This document shows positions 43,032 to 52,198 of a stretch of DNA of 64,000 bases, piece by piece. The notes beneath the pieces were generated by a model. The model did no database searches and was not told the origin of the DNA. It saw only the letters and a program-made list of their open reading frames with translations. The stretch's first letter is position 1. Each line of letters begins with the position of its first letter. The stretch comes from Rhodocyclaceae bacterium (lineage in GTDB: Bacteria; Pseudomonadota; Gammaproteobacteria; Burkholderiales; Rhodocyclaceae): the NCBI GenBank assembly GCA_016704145.1, contig JADJAS010000001.1:310001-374000 (forward strand), given 5' to 3'. The position numbers were made by a program, and so were the translations under genes.

Positions 43032-43807
43032 TGCCGACGCGAACCTCGCTGCCGGCCCAGGCCGGAACGGTCTATCTCGTCGGTGCCGGACCCGGCGATC
43101 CGTCACTGCTGACTTTGCGCGCCGCGCAATTGATCGGCGAGGCGGATGTCATCGTCTATGACAATCTGGTCTCCACCGAGATTCTGGCCATGCTCGCCCG
43201 ACCCGATGTCGAAAGAATCTATGCCGGCAAGGAGCGCGGCAACCACGCCCTGCCGCAGGAACAACTTAATCGATTGCTGGTTCGCCTTGCCCGTGACAAC
43301 AAGCGGGTGGTACGCCTCAAGGGCGGCGATCCCTACACTTTCGGTCGTGGCGGCGAGGAAGTCGAGACACTGGTCGAACATGGCATCCCCTTCGAGGTGG
43401 CGCCGGGCATCACCGCCGCCGCCGGCGTGGCCGCCTACGCCGGCATTCCGCTGACGCATCGCAATTACGCCCAGGCCTGCGTCTTCGTCACCGGCCATCT
43501 CAAGGACGGCAGCATGAACCTGGACTGGCCCGGCCTGGCCCGCCGCCGCCAGACCGTGGTCATCTACATGGGACTGCACGGTCTGCCCGTGCTGTGCGAG
43601 AAGTTGATCGAACACGGCCTGCCACCAGAATGGCCGGCGGCCATCATCCAGCAGGGGACGACCCCGCGCCAGCGTACCGTCGCCGGCACGCTGGCCACCC
43701 TGCCTGCCTTGGCCGAGGCCGCCAAGCTGAAAGCCCCGACGCTGATCATCGTCGGCGAAGTCGTCGATCTCCACGGAAAACTCGCCTGGTTGCCCGAGTC
43801 CGCCTGA
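43031..43807 (+). CDS. cobA: Uroporphyrinogen-III C-methyltransferase for siroheme synthesis
   Basis: SAM-dependent methylation of uroporphyrinogen III to precorrin-2, the first committed step to siroheme. The 258-residue monofunctional enzyme has VYLVGAGPGDPSLLTLRAAQ, VRLKGGDPYTFGRGGEE, GITAAAGVAAYAGIPLTHR and YMGLHGL motifs. There is no CysG oxidase/ferrochelatase part. Its position directly after dsrN-dsrR shows it feeds the siroheme needed by DsrAB. Sometimes named sumT or cysG. Confidence 0.94.
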   Translation: MPTRTSLPAQAGTVYLVGAGPGDPSLLTLRAAQLIGEADVIVYDNLVSTEILAMLARPDVERIYAGKERGNHALPQEQLNRLLVRLARDNKRVVRLKGGDPYTFGRGGEEVETLVEHGIPFEVAPGITAAAGVAAYAGIPLTHRNYAQACVFVTGHLKDGSMNLDWPGLARRRQTVVIYMGLHGLPVLCEKLIEHGLPPEWPAAIIQQGTTPRQRTVAGTLATLPALAEAAKLKAPTLIIVGEVVDLHGKLAWLPESA

Positions 43808-43848
43808 GCGCACAGGCTGCCAGGCATCATGGCCGGCCGGATGGCTGG

Positions 43849-44511
43849 CTACTCGCGCTTGCCGCTCTTGTGCTCGACGGCGAAAACCGCCGCCTCGACG
43901 CGTGACGTCAGGTTGAGCTTGGACAGGATGTGGCGGACATGCAGCTTGACGGTGTCATGGCTGATGTCCAGCGCGCGGGCGATGGCCTTGTTCGATAGTC
44001 CCTGGGCCAGATAATCGAGAATTTCCCGCTCGCGCGCGGTCAACTGCTTGAGCGCATCGGCCTTTTCCGCCGGCGGCGCTCCGCCTTGCAGCAGGTTCAC
44101 GAGTTTCATGGTCATGGTCGGCGCCACCACCGTCTCACCCCGAACCGCGCGCTGGACGGCGTCAACCACGTCGTCCGGCTCCATGTCCTTGAGCAGGTAA
44201 CCTTGCGCCCCGGCGCGCATCGCGCTGGCGAGATCGTCTTCCGCGTCGGAAACCGTCAGGATCAGCACCGGGCCACGCCAGTTTTGGGCGCGGATACGCC
44301 GCAGCAAAGCAATGCCGCCTTGCGGCGGCATGTTGAGGTCGGTGATCACCACGTCGGGACTTGCCTCGGCGAGCAGGCCAAGCGCGGCATCGCCATTGCC
44401 GGCCATGCCGACCACGCGGATCTCGCCGCGCTGCTCGAGCAACTCGGCAAGCCCCTTGCGGAACAAGGTGTGGTCGTCCACCAACAGGACGCGTATGCGA
44501 GCATCGTTCAT
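43849..44511 (-). CDS. NarL/FixJ-family response regulator
   Basis: A 220-residue regulator: receiver domain with phospho-acceptor Asp58 (VVITDLNMPPQGG), acidic pair VDDH and Lys in LLKDMEPDD, then a LuxR-type helix-turn-helix (LTAREREILDYLAQGLSNKAIARAL, TVKLHVRHILSKLNL). It shares an ATGA overlap with the sensor kinase gene. It is convergent with the end of the dsr cluster. Regulation of dsr, nitrate/anaerobic respiration or nearby genes is possible, but no target sites were identified. Confidence 0.92.
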   Translation of the reverse strand: MNDARIRVLLVDDHTLFRKGLAELLEQRGEIRVVGMAGNGDAALGLLAEASPDVVITDLNMPPQGGIALLRRIRAQNWRGPVLILTVSDAEDDLASAMRAGAQGYLLKDMEPDDVVDAVQRAVRGETVVAPTMTMKLVNLLQGGAPPAEKADALKQLTAREREILDYLAQGLSNKAIARALDISHDTVKLHVRHILSKLNLTSRVEAAVFAVEHKSGKRE

Positions 44512-45740
44512 GCGGCTGACCTCATGGGCATCACGGGAAAGATCAGGCGAACGCGGAAGCCGCGATCCGGCAGATTAGCCACCTCGATGCGGCCGCCGAT
44601 CTTCCTCGCCCGCTCGCGCATGATAGCCAGGCCGAAGTGATCGCGCAGGCGCGGATGCTCCTCGAAACCGCCGGTGCGATTGGCGATGGCGAAGAAACCC
44701 TGCCCGCCACGACCATCGTCCTCGACGGTGGCGACGTAATAATCGCCGGCCCCCTCCAGCGACAAACGCGCCATGGTGGCGCCGGAATGCCGCACCACGT
44801 TGGCCAGCGCTTCCTGGACGATGAAGAAAACCTGGGCTTCCTGATCGACCGACAGGCGGAGATCGGAAACGCGATTATCGAACTCCAGCGCAATGCCGGT
44901 GCGATCCTGGAATCCGACCGCCATCTCGCGCAGGGCGTGCGCGAGCCCCAGCGGGTCCATGCGGTTGCGGAACTGCGTCAGCAGCTCGCGCAACTGGCCG
45001 TAAGCCATGTCCAGGGCCTGACCGACATCCGCCGAATACTTGCCGGCGCGGTCGGATTCGCCGTCGGCCAGCGCATCCTGCAAGAGCGCGACGCGCATCT
45101 TCATGTAGGCCAGGGTCTGGGCCAGGGAATCGTGGATTTCCGCCGCCATCATCTGCCGTTCGTTCATCAGGGCAATACGCAGGTTTTCGCGCTTCAGGCG
45201 TGCATTTTCCAGTGCCATGCCCAGGTGCTCACCGATCGAGCGGAACAGCAGCACGACTTCCTCGGGCAATTCGAACTGCTCGGGCAGAAAGAGGTTGTAC
45301 GTTCCCATCAGCCGACCACCGTGCCGCAGAGGCACCACCACCATGGCCTGGCAATCCCGGTCAAAATACGGATGGCCCGTTCGCACCGCGCAATCGTGCA
45401 AGTCGATTTCGTAGTGGGTGCGATTGTCCAGCACGGCGCGGCCACATTGACCGCAATCGATCGGGACGACGCGCTCGCGCTCGACGACTTCGGCGGGCAA
45501 ACCCCGCGCACCCACCAACCGCAAGTGGCGCCCATCGGTCGTCAGCACCCGTACCGCGCCGGCACTGGCATGCGCCAGCCGCAACATGGTACCGAGAAAG
45601 CGGCCCAGCAGCTCCTCGACATCATCCTCGTCGGCGAGGTTCGCCGAGACTTCGGAGATGATGCTGAGCGCCTCGAGCTTGGTGGTGTCGTCGACCTCCA
45701 GTTCGAGGTCGGCGGAGCGCGGCTCGCCAACTGCGTCCAT
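44508..45740 (-). CDS. Soluble GAF-domain NarX/NreB-like histidine kinase
   Basis: A HisKA_3 sensor kinase of 410 residues with no membrane segments. The N-terminal GAF domain (about 25-175) carries a cysteine set: Cys96, Cys99 (PIDCGQCGRAV), Cys117 and Cys130. The dimerisation helix has His203 (MAAEIHDSLAQTLAYMKMR), followed by an ATPase domain (VQEALANVVRHS, EDDGRGG, FGLAIMRERA). Closest in layout to the NarX/NarQ cytoplasmic module or NreB. The cysteines may hold an FeS or redox centre. Started at ATG 45740; a longer start at 45794 would overlap the Nudix gene. Confidence 0.88.
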   Translation of the reverse strand: MDAVGEPRSADLELEVDDTTKLEALSIISEVSANLADEDDVEELLGRFLGTMLRLAHASAGAVRVLTTDGRHLRLVGARGLPAEVVERERVVPIDCGQCGRAVLDNRTHYEIDLHDCAVRTGHPYFDRDCQAMVVVPLRHGGRLMGTYNLFLPEQFELPEEVVLLFRSIGEHLGMALENARLKRENLRIALMNERQMMAAEIHDSLAQTLAYMKMRVALLQDALADGESDRAGKYSADVGQALDMAYGQLRELLTQFRNRMDPLGLAHALREMAVGFQDRTGIALEFDNRVSDLRLSVDQEAQVFFIVQEALANVVRHSGATMARLSLEGAGDYYVATVEDDGRGGQGFFAIANRTGGFEEHPRLRDHFGLAIMRERARKIGGRIEVANLPDRGFRVRLIFPVMPMRSAA

Positions 45741-45775
45741 GCGTCTTCGACCTTCGGGAACGAGAAGGATGGATT

Positions 45776-46345
45776 CTACGCCGGCAGCGGCCATGCTCCG
45801 GAAAGAACCTTCTCGGCCCAAAGCAGGGCAGTGATCGTCTTGGCGTCGGTAATCTCGCCGTCGCGCACCGACAGCAGCGCGTCATGGACGCTCAGTTCGA
45901 CGACCTCGAGAATCTCGCCGTCGTCGAGTTCATGGCCAATATAGGTCAAGCCTTGTGCCAGAAATATCTCGATACGCTCGTTCGAATAACCGATACAGGG
46001 ATGCATGGTGCCAAGATGCCGCCAAGCCTTGGCCTTGTAGCCGGTTTCTTCACGAAGCTCGCGCCTCGCCGTGTCGAGAATATGCTCGCCAGCATCGATC
46101 TTGCCCGCCGGCAGTTCGATGAAGACCCGCCGAAGCGGGTAGCGGTATTGCCGCTCGAACAACAGCTTGCCGTTATCCAGAAGCGCCACGACGACCACCG
46201 CGCCGGGATGGTCCACCCATTCGCGGATGCTGTCATGCCCGTCGGGCAGCCTTACCTCGTCGCGATGGACATGTAAGAGCCGACCGGTGAACACCTCTTC
46301 CGACGCCAGGGTTTCCTCGGTAAAGCGGGAATCATCCATACTCAT
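45776..46345 (-). CDS. nudF: Nudix hydrolase, probable ADP-ribose pyrophosphatase
   Basis: Hydrolyses ADP-ribose or related nucleoside diphosphate sugars. The 189-residue protein has the Nudix box (GKIDAGEHILDTARRELREETG, written here without its last residues) preceded by RQYRYPLRRVFIELPAG, characteristic of the ADP-ribose pyrophosphatase branch. The start may be ATG 46345 or the Met two codons later. It lies upstream of the two-component genes in the same direction with a 35-base gap, and is divergent from the SOR-like gene across 104 bases. Confidence 0.85.
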   Translation of the reverse strand: MSMDDSRFTEETLASEEVFTGRLLHVHRDEVRLPDGHDSIREWVDHPGAVVVVALLDNGKLLFERQYRYPLRRVFIELPAGKIDAGEHILDTARRELREETGYKAKAWRHLGTMHPCIGYSNERIEIFLAQGLTYIGHELDDGEILEVVELSVHDALLSVRDGEITDAKTITALLWAEKVLSGAWPLPA

Positions 46346-46449
46346 CTCATGGCATTGATTAATATTGAACTTTTCGATTTCGACGCCATCTCTTGATTAC
46401 AGTAGCGAGAAGTAGCCATGTCAACCGCCAACGACAGGAGGAGGCTAGC

Positions 46450-46908
46450 ATGTCCGGATTCATTCCCGGTTTCGACAGCGACGGCGTCGTCACGGTAAAT
46501 CGCGTGGTGCTGAAAGCAAACTACAGCGTTGAAGACCTCGAGGAGCGTGTCGCATTGCTCTGCGAGAACGTCAAGACCTATCACTCCGACACTGGTTTCA
46601 TTGGTGGTTTGGTGATGCTCAACAGCGGCATGATATCGAACGAGGGCAGTACCGCGGGACAAGCACTGGAGAATGCATTGAAGTACCGCGAAGCGCTCAT
46701 CGTCACCTGCTGGCGATCATTCGAGGAGCATGAGGCATCCCATCGCAGCCCGACCTTCCAGCCGTTGTTCCGCTCAGTGCTTGAGCTTTGCGAAAACGGC
46801 AACGAAGAGGTCGCCTATCGACTGCTGTGGTCGGGGAAAGCCTATTCAAAGGCCGAGGCGATGGAAGCGCGGGCGGCGAAGCAGCGATTCGCCAGTGTCC
46901 AGACCTAA
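46450..46908 (+). CDS. Small protein with sulfur oxygenase reductase-like iron-site motif
   Basis: A 152-residue protein without signal or membrane segments. The stretch TCWRSFEEHEASHR (86-99) closely resembles the SOR iron-site segment (TFWKDWKDHEEMHR in Acidianus, from memory), giving His94 and His98 as candidate iron ligands. LFR at 106-108 and ExxY at 120-123 (EEVAYRLLW) align with the SOR LFR and third-ligand glutamate. Cysteines are Cys38, Cys87 and Cys114. The preceding GFIGGLVMLNSG fits an antibiotic-monooxygenase-like (dimeric alpha-beta barrel) fold. It is half the length of true SOR (~308 aa), so one domain only. Ribosome site AGGAGGAGG is strong. No other family recognised. Confidence 0.55.
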   Translation: MSGFIPGFDSDGVVTVNRVVLKANYSVEDLEERVALLCENVKTYHSDTGFIGGLVMLNSGMISNEGSTAGQALENALKYREALIVTCWRSFEEHEASHRSPTFQPLFRSVLELCENGNEEVAYRLLWSGKAYSKAEAMEARAAKQRFASVQT

Positions 46909-46909
46909 G

Positions 46910-48391
46910 CTAGAGCGAACGCACCAGCGTCGCCGTGCACAGCATCATCAGCGAATCGGGGAACAGGCCGAACAAGGCAACCGCCAAGCCGTTGAGCGAG
47001 ATCAGCAATCTCATGTCGAGGCCGGCCCGAATGGATGCGGCATCGACCGGGTCGTCGAAATACATCAGCTTGACGACCCTGAGATAATAATAGGCGCCGA
47101 TCAGCGAGAAGATCACGGCCAACACGACGACGGCGACATGCCCAGCCGCAACGGCCGCCAGCAGCACGGAGAACTTGGCGAAGAAGCCGACGAAGAACGG
47201 AATGCCGGCCATCGAGAACATAAGAATCGCCATCATCAGCGCAAACCAGGGACTGCGCTTGTTCAGCCCCTTGAAATCCTCCAGATTATCGGCCTCGTAG
47301 CCGCCCCGAGACAATAGCAATACCATGCCGAACGCACCCAGCGACATCAGCACATAGGAAATAATGTAGTAGAGTGCCGAGCTGTAGGCGTTGATCAGCG
47401 CCATCGGATCCACTTCGGCACCGGCAACACCGCTCATCAGCGCCAGCAACATAAACCCCATGTGCGAGATCGCCGAATAACCGAGCATGCGCTTGATGTT
47501 GGTTTGAGCGATGGCGGCGAGGTTGCCAATACCGATCGACAGAACTGCCATCAGCATCAACATGCTCTGCCAATGCTCGGCCAGGCCAAACAGACCCGAA
47601 ACCAGCAGCCGCAGCGCCATGGCGAAGGCCGCCAGCTTCGGCGCGGAACTGATCAGCAGGGTCACCGCCGTCGGGGCACCGTGATAGACGTCGGGTATCC
47701 ACATATGAAACGGAACGACACCGAGCTTGAATGCCACGCCGGCCACCAGGAATACCAGCCCGAACACGAGGATCGTGCGGTTCGTCGTGCCTTCGTGGAT
47801 CGTCTGCGCCACCCGGCCGAGTTCCAATGTTCCGGTGGCGCCATAAATCATCGACATTCCATAGAGCAGCAGTCCGGATGCCAAGGCGCCGAGAACGAAG
47901 TATTTCATCGCCGCCTCGGTCGCGCGGGGAGAATCGCGGTCGATGGCCACCATGGCATAAAGCGACAGCGACAGCAATTCCAGGCCGAGATACATGGTGA
48001 GGAAATTGTAGGCCGAGATCATCACCATCATGCCCAGCGTCGCGAACAAGAGCAGCAGGTAATACTCACCCTTGTCCAGATTGCGCGCGGCCAGGTAATC
48101 ACGGCCGTAAACCAGCACGACGATGATGGCCACGTACAGCAACAGCTTGAGGAAGTCCGACAACGGATCGTCGACGAACATATTGGCGAAAGTCAGCGTC
48201 GCGGTGCCATCAAAAGTCGCGTAGGTGATCAGCGCACAGCCAATCAAGGTCAGCATCGTCAAGACCGGCGCCAGCCACCGCCGCGACGCCCCGGCGAAGG
48301 CATCGGCCAGAAGAATGGCACAGGCCATGGCCACCAGAAAGAGCTCCGGCGCGGCCGGATACAGGTCTGGCATGACGAAGTTTTTCAGCAT
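46910..48391 (-). CDS. nuoN: NADH-quinone oxidoreductase subunit N
   Basis: Antiporter-like proton-pumping subunit of complex I, 493 residues with about 14 membrane helices. Conserved charged residues lie in GLELLSLSLYAMV and KLGVVPFHMWIPDVYHGAPT. It is the last gene of the nuo operon, and its stop lies one base from the stop of the convergent SOR-like gene. No terminator is seen there, so opposing transcripts may overlap. nuoM precedes it by 18 bases. Confidence 0.97.
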   Translation of the reverse strand: MLKNFVMPDLYPAAPELFLVAMACAILLADAFAGASRRWLAPVLTMLTLIGCALITYATFDGTATLTFANMFVDDPLSDFLKLLLYVAIIVVLVYGRDYLAARNLDKGEYYLLLLFATLGMMVMISAYNFLTMYLGLELLSLSLYAMVAIDRDSPRATEAAMKYFVLGALASGLLLYGMSMIYGATGTLELGRVAQTIHEGTTNRTILVFGLVFLVAGVAFKLGVVPFHMWIPDVYHGAPTAVTLLISSAPKLAAFAMALRLLVSGLFGLAEHWQSMLMLMAVLSIGIGNLAAIAQTNIKRMLGYSAISHMGFMLLALMSGVAGAEVDPMALINAYSSALYYIISYVLMSLGAFGMVLLLSRGGYEADNLEDFKGLNKRSPWFALMMAILMFSMAGIPFFVGFFAKFSVLLAAVAAGHVAVVVLAVIFSLIGAYYYLRVVKLMYFDDPVDAASIRAGLDMRLLISLNGLAVALFGLFPDSLMMLCTATLVRSL

Positions 48392-48409
48392 CGTTGCTCT
48401 CGCGCCGGT

Positions 48410-49885
48410 TTACAACTTGCTCACCGCGACGTGCTTCAGCAGGTTATCCACTGAGGCATGCATGATGTCGGTGAAGGGGAAGGGGTAAATGCCCATGGCC
48501 AGCACGGCCGCGGCCAGCAAGGCAAGCACCAAGAACTCGCGGGCGCCGATGTCCTCGAGCTCGGCCACGTGACTGTTGCCCACGTCACCGAAGACAACGC
48601 GCTTGTACATCCAGAGCGTGTAGGCGGCGCCGAGAATCAACGTCGTTGCGGCGGCAAAGCCCACCCAGAAATTGAACTTGATAGCGCCGAGAATCACCAT
48701 GAATTCGCCGACGAAGCCCGAGGTCGCCGGCAAGCCGGAGTTGGCCATCGCGAATAGCATGAAGAAGGCGGCGAACTTCGGCATCCTGTTGACGACACCG
48801 CCATAGTCGGCGATCTGCCGCGAATGCATGCGGTCGTACATGACGCCGACACAAAGGAACATCGCCGCGGAAACGAAGCCGTGCGAGATCATCTGCACCA
48901 AGGCCCCTTCCACGCCCAGCTGGTTGAAGATGAAGAAACCCAGGGTCACGAAACCCATGTGCGAAATCGACGAATAGGCAATCAGCTTCTTCATGTCGGC
49001 CTGGACCAGGGCCACGAAGCCGATATAAACGACAGCAATCAGCGAAAGGGCGATCATCATCGGCGCCAGGTAATGGCTGGCGTCGGGCAGGATGGGTAGG
49101 GAGAACCGGACAAAGCCATAGGCACCCAGCTTCAGCATGATGGCCGCCAGCACCACCGAGCCGCCGGTGGGCGCCTCGACGTGCGCGTCGGGCAGCCAGG
49201 TATGCACCGGCCACATCGGCACCTTAACGGCGAATGCCACCATGAAGGCGACAAACACGATTACCTGAGGCTGCATGGCCAGTCGAAGCTGATGCCACTC
49301 GAGGAGATTGAAGCTGCCGCCGGACTCCAGGAACAGGTAGAGCAGCGAGACCAGCATCAGCAGCGAGCCAAGCAAGGTGTAAAGGAAGAACTTGAATGCC
49401 GCATAGACCCGGTTCGGTCCGCCCCAGACGCCGATGATGATGTACATCGGAATCAGGCTGGCCTCGAAGAAGACATAGAACAGAACAGCGTCCAGTGCCG
49501 CGAAAATGCCGTTCATCAAGCCGGACATGATCAGAAAAGCGGCCATGTATTGCGCGATTTTTTCCTCGATCACCTGCCAGCCGGCCAATACCACCAACAC
49601 CGTGACGAAGGCATTCAGCAGGATGAAGAGAACGGAAATACCATCCACGCCCAGGAAGTACTGAACGTTGAAGCGAGGAATCCATGGCGCCAGCTCGACG
49701 AACTGCATGCCAACGTAAGCACGATCGAAGCCGGTGTAAAGCGGCAGCGTGACAAGGAAGCCAGCGACGGCTACCGCCAGTGACAGCCACCGAACCGCGT
49801 CACGGCGTTCGGAGCCAAGGGCCAGAATCGGCAGCGCGCCGAGGATGGGCACCCAGATCGCAAGGCTCAGGAGGTAGGAGTTCAT
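48410..49885 (-). CDS. nuoM: NADH-quinone oxidoreductase subunit M
   Basis: Second antiporter-like pump subunit, 491 residues and about 14 helices. Key elements are FYVFFEASLIPMYIIIGVWG (the helix with the essential Glu), FAVKVPMWPVHTWLPDAHVEAPT and YSSISHMGFVTLG. Standard length for the family. It is 15 bases after nuoL. Confidence 0.97.
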   Translation of the reverse strand: MNSYLLSLAIWVPILGALPILALGSERRDAVRWLSLAVAVAGFLVTLPLYTGFDRAYVGMQFVELAPWIPRFNVQYFLGVDGISVLFILLNAFVTVLVVLAGWQVIEEKIAQYMAAFLIMSGLMNGIFAALDAVLFYVFFEASLIPMYIIIGVWGGPNRVYAAFKFFLYTLLGSLLMLVSLLYLFLESGGSFNLLEWHQLRLAMQPQVIVFVAFMVAFAVKVPMWPVHTWLPDAHVEAPTGGSVVLAAIMLKLGAYGFVRFSLPILPDASHYLAPMMIALSLIAVVYIGFVALVQADMKKLIAYSSISHMGFVTLGFFIFNQLGVEGALVQMISHGFVSAAMFLCVGVMYDRMHSRQIADYGGVVNRMPKFAAFFMLFAMANSGLPATSGFVGEFMVILGAIKFNFWVGFAAATTLILGAAYTLWMYKRVVFGDVGNSHVAELEDIGAREFLVLALLAAAVLAMGIYPFPFTDIMHASVDNLLKHVAVSKL

Positions 49886-49900
49886 CCGCTTCTCGTCCTA

Positions 49901-51889
49901 TCAGCTACGACCCAGCCACAGCGTCAACAGGACGAAGACGCCGAGAAGCATGGAAAAAGCGTACTGGTACAGGTGGCCGGTCTGCAAGCGCCTCACGACA
50001 CCAGCGAAGCGTCCGATCAGGCTGGCCGAACCGTTGACGGCCAAGCCATCGATCAGTACTTGATCGCCGGCCTTCCAGAGTCCGCGACCGAGGCCACGCG
50101 CACCACCGGCGAAGAACCAGTCGTTGAAATCATCAAAACCATACTTTTTCTCGAGCGCCCAGGCGAACGGCGCGAAGCGCTGTTTGATCACCGCCGGCAG
50201 GTCGGGCCGCCGGATATAGAGGAACCAGGCCGTGCTCGCGCCGGCGATCGCCAGCCAAAAGGGCACCGAAGTCAGTCCATGCAGGATCATGGGAATCACG
50301 CCATGAAAATGTTCCTTCATGTGCGCAACGGCATGATGGTTGTCACCGATGACGATGGCGCCACCGAAGTAGTCGCCGAACAACATCGGCCCGATGAGCC
50401 AGCCCGACGCGATGGCCGGGATGGCCAGCAGGATCAGCGGCAGGGTCACCACCCAAGGCGACTCATGCGGCTCGACCGAGCCATGATGTCCATGATCGTC
50501 ATGATCGGCATCGTGGCCGTGATCATCATGTTTCGCGTCGCGGAATCGCTCCTTGCCATGAAAGGCGAAAAAGACCAGCCGGAACGAATAGAACCCGCCG
50601 ACGAATACCCCTGCAAGCAAGGCAAGGTAGGCGAAGGTCGCGCCCGGGACATGCGCCAGCTGTACGGCCTCGATGATCGAGTCCTTGGAGAAGAATCCGG
50701 CAAACGGCGGCAAGCCCGCGTTGGCGATAGCACCGATCAGCACCGTCGCATAGGTGATGGGCATGTACTTGCGCAGTCCGCCCATGCGCCGCATGTCCTG
50801 CTCATGGTGCATGGCGATGATCACCGAACCCGCGCCCAGGAACAGCACCGCCTTGAAGAAGGCGTGGGTCATCAGGTGGAAGATCGCGGCGGAGTAGGCC
50901 GAGGCACCGAGCGCGGCGGTCATGTAGCCGAGCTGCGACAGCGTCGAGTAGGCGACGACGCGCTTGATGTCGGTCTGGACGATGGCGATCAACGCCATGA
51001 AGAGCGCCGTGATGGCACCGATGACGATCACGAACGAAAGGGCGGCGTCCGACAATTCGAAGAGCGGCGACATGCGCGAAACCATGAAGATACCGGCCGT
51101 CACCATGGTGGCGGCATGGATCAGCGCGGAGATTGGCGTCGGACCTTCCATCGAGTCGGGCAGCCAGACGTGCAGCGGGAATTGCGCCGACTTACCCATG
51201 GCGCCGATGAACAGGCCGATACAAATCGCCGTAATCAGCGGCCAGCCGGTGACAACCTCGGTGATGGTCGCCAATTCCTTGCCCTTGGCAAAGACCGTCG
51301 CGTAATCCAGTGAACCGGCATAGGCGGCGATCAGGCCGATGCCCATGAGGAAGCCGAAGTCGCCGACACGATTGACCAGGAAGGCCTTCAAGTTGGCGTA
51401 AATGGCCGTCGGCCGGGTGTACCAGAAGCCGATCAGCAGGTAGGAAACGAGACCGACCGCTTCCCAGCCGAAGAAGAGCTGAAGGAAGTTGTTGCTCATG
51501 ACCAGCATGAGCATGGAGAAGGTAAATAGCGAGATGTAGCTGAAGAAGCGCTGGTAGCCGGGATCCTCCGCCATGTAGCCGATCGTGTAGATGTGCACCA
51601 TCAGCGAAACGAAAGTCACGACGATCAGCATCACCGCCGTCAGGCGGTCGATGAGGAAACCAAGTTCCAGTTTGAGTCCGCCCACCTCCATCCAGGTGTA
51701 CAGCGTGCCGTTGAAGGTGTTGCCGGCGAGCACATCCTGCATCACCAGCACCGAGCAGACGAAGGAGATGGCCACACCGAGAATGGTGATCCAGTGCGCG
51801 CCCGCCCGGCCGATCGCCCTGCCCATGAGGCCGGCAAGGATAGCGCCGACCAGGGGTGCGCAAGGAATAATCAGGTAAAGGGTCTTCAT
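49901..51889 (-). CDS. nuoL: NADH-quinone oxidoreductase subunit L
   Basis: Largest membrane pump subunit, 662 residues, with the 14-helix core (GWEAVGLVSYLLIGFWYTRP, KSAQFPLHVWLPDSMEGPTP, AYSTLSQLGYMTAALG) and the C-terminal lateral helix. A His/Asp-rich loop (KHDDHGHDADHDDHGHHG at about residues 455-475) is a species-specific insertion that might bind metal ions. nuoK precedes by 3 bases. Confidence 0.96.
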   Translation of the reverse strand: MKTLYLIIPCAPLVGAILAGLMGRAIGRAGAHWITILGVAISFVCSVLVMQDVLAGNTFNGTLYTWMEVGGLKLELGFLIDRLTAVMLIVVTFVSLMVHIYTIGYMAEDPGYQRFFSYISLFTFSMLMLVMSNNFLQLFFGWEAVGLVSYLLIGFWYTRPTAIYANLKAFLVNRVGDFGFLMGIGLIAAYAGSLDYATVFAKGKELATITEVVTGWPLITAICIGLFIGAMGKSAQFPLHVWLPDSMEGPTPISALIHAATMVTAGIFMVSRMSPLFELSDAALSFVIVIGAITALFMALIAIVQTDIKRVVAYSTLSQLGYMTAALGASAYSAAIFHLMTHAFFKAVLFLGAGSVIIAMHHEQDMRRMGGLRKYMPITYATVLIGAIANAGLPPFAGFFSKDSIIEAVQLAHVPGATFAYLALLAGVFVGGFYSFRLVFFAFHGKERFRDAKHDDHGHDADHDDHGHHGSVEPHESPWVVTLPLILLAIPAIASGWLIGPMLFGDYFGGAIVIGDNHHAVAHMKEHFHGVIPMILHGLTSVPFWLAIAGASTAWFLYIRRPDLPAVIKQRFAPFAWALEKKYGFDDFNDWFFAGGARGLGRGLWKAGDQVLIDGLAVNGSASLIGRFAGVVRRLQTGHLYQYAFSMLLGVFVLLTLWLGRS

Positions 51890-51892
51890 GCC

Positions 51893-52198
51893 TTAGCCCT
51901 TCAGTCCGTCGAGGTCATCGACGTCGATCGTGGAAAGATTGCGGAACAGCACGACCAGGATCGCCAGGCCGATACTCGATTCAGCGGCGGCGACGGTGAG
52001 AATGAAGAACACGAACAACTGCCCCGACAGATCGTTGAGGTAGTGCGAAAAGGCGACGAAATTGAGGTTTACCGCCAACAGCATCAGTTCGATGGCCATC
52101 AGCAGAACGATCAGGTTCTTCCGGTTGAGGAAGATGCCGACCACGCCGATGGCGAAAAGAATGGCAGCAAGGATGAGGTAATGCGACAGCGTGATCAT
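51893..52198 (-). CDS. nuoK: NADH-quinone oxidoreductase subunit K
   Basis: Three-helix membrane subunit of 101 residues, with the conserved glutamates in LLMAIELMLLAVNLNFVAF and AAAESSIGLAILV that line the proton path. The ATG overlaps the nuoJ stop (ATGA). Confidence 0.96.
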   Translation of the reverse strand: MITLSHYLILAAILFAIGVVGIFLNRKNLIVLLMAIELMLLAVNLNFVAFSHYLNDLSGQLFVFFILTVAAAESSIGLAILVVLFRNLSTIDVDDLDGLKG

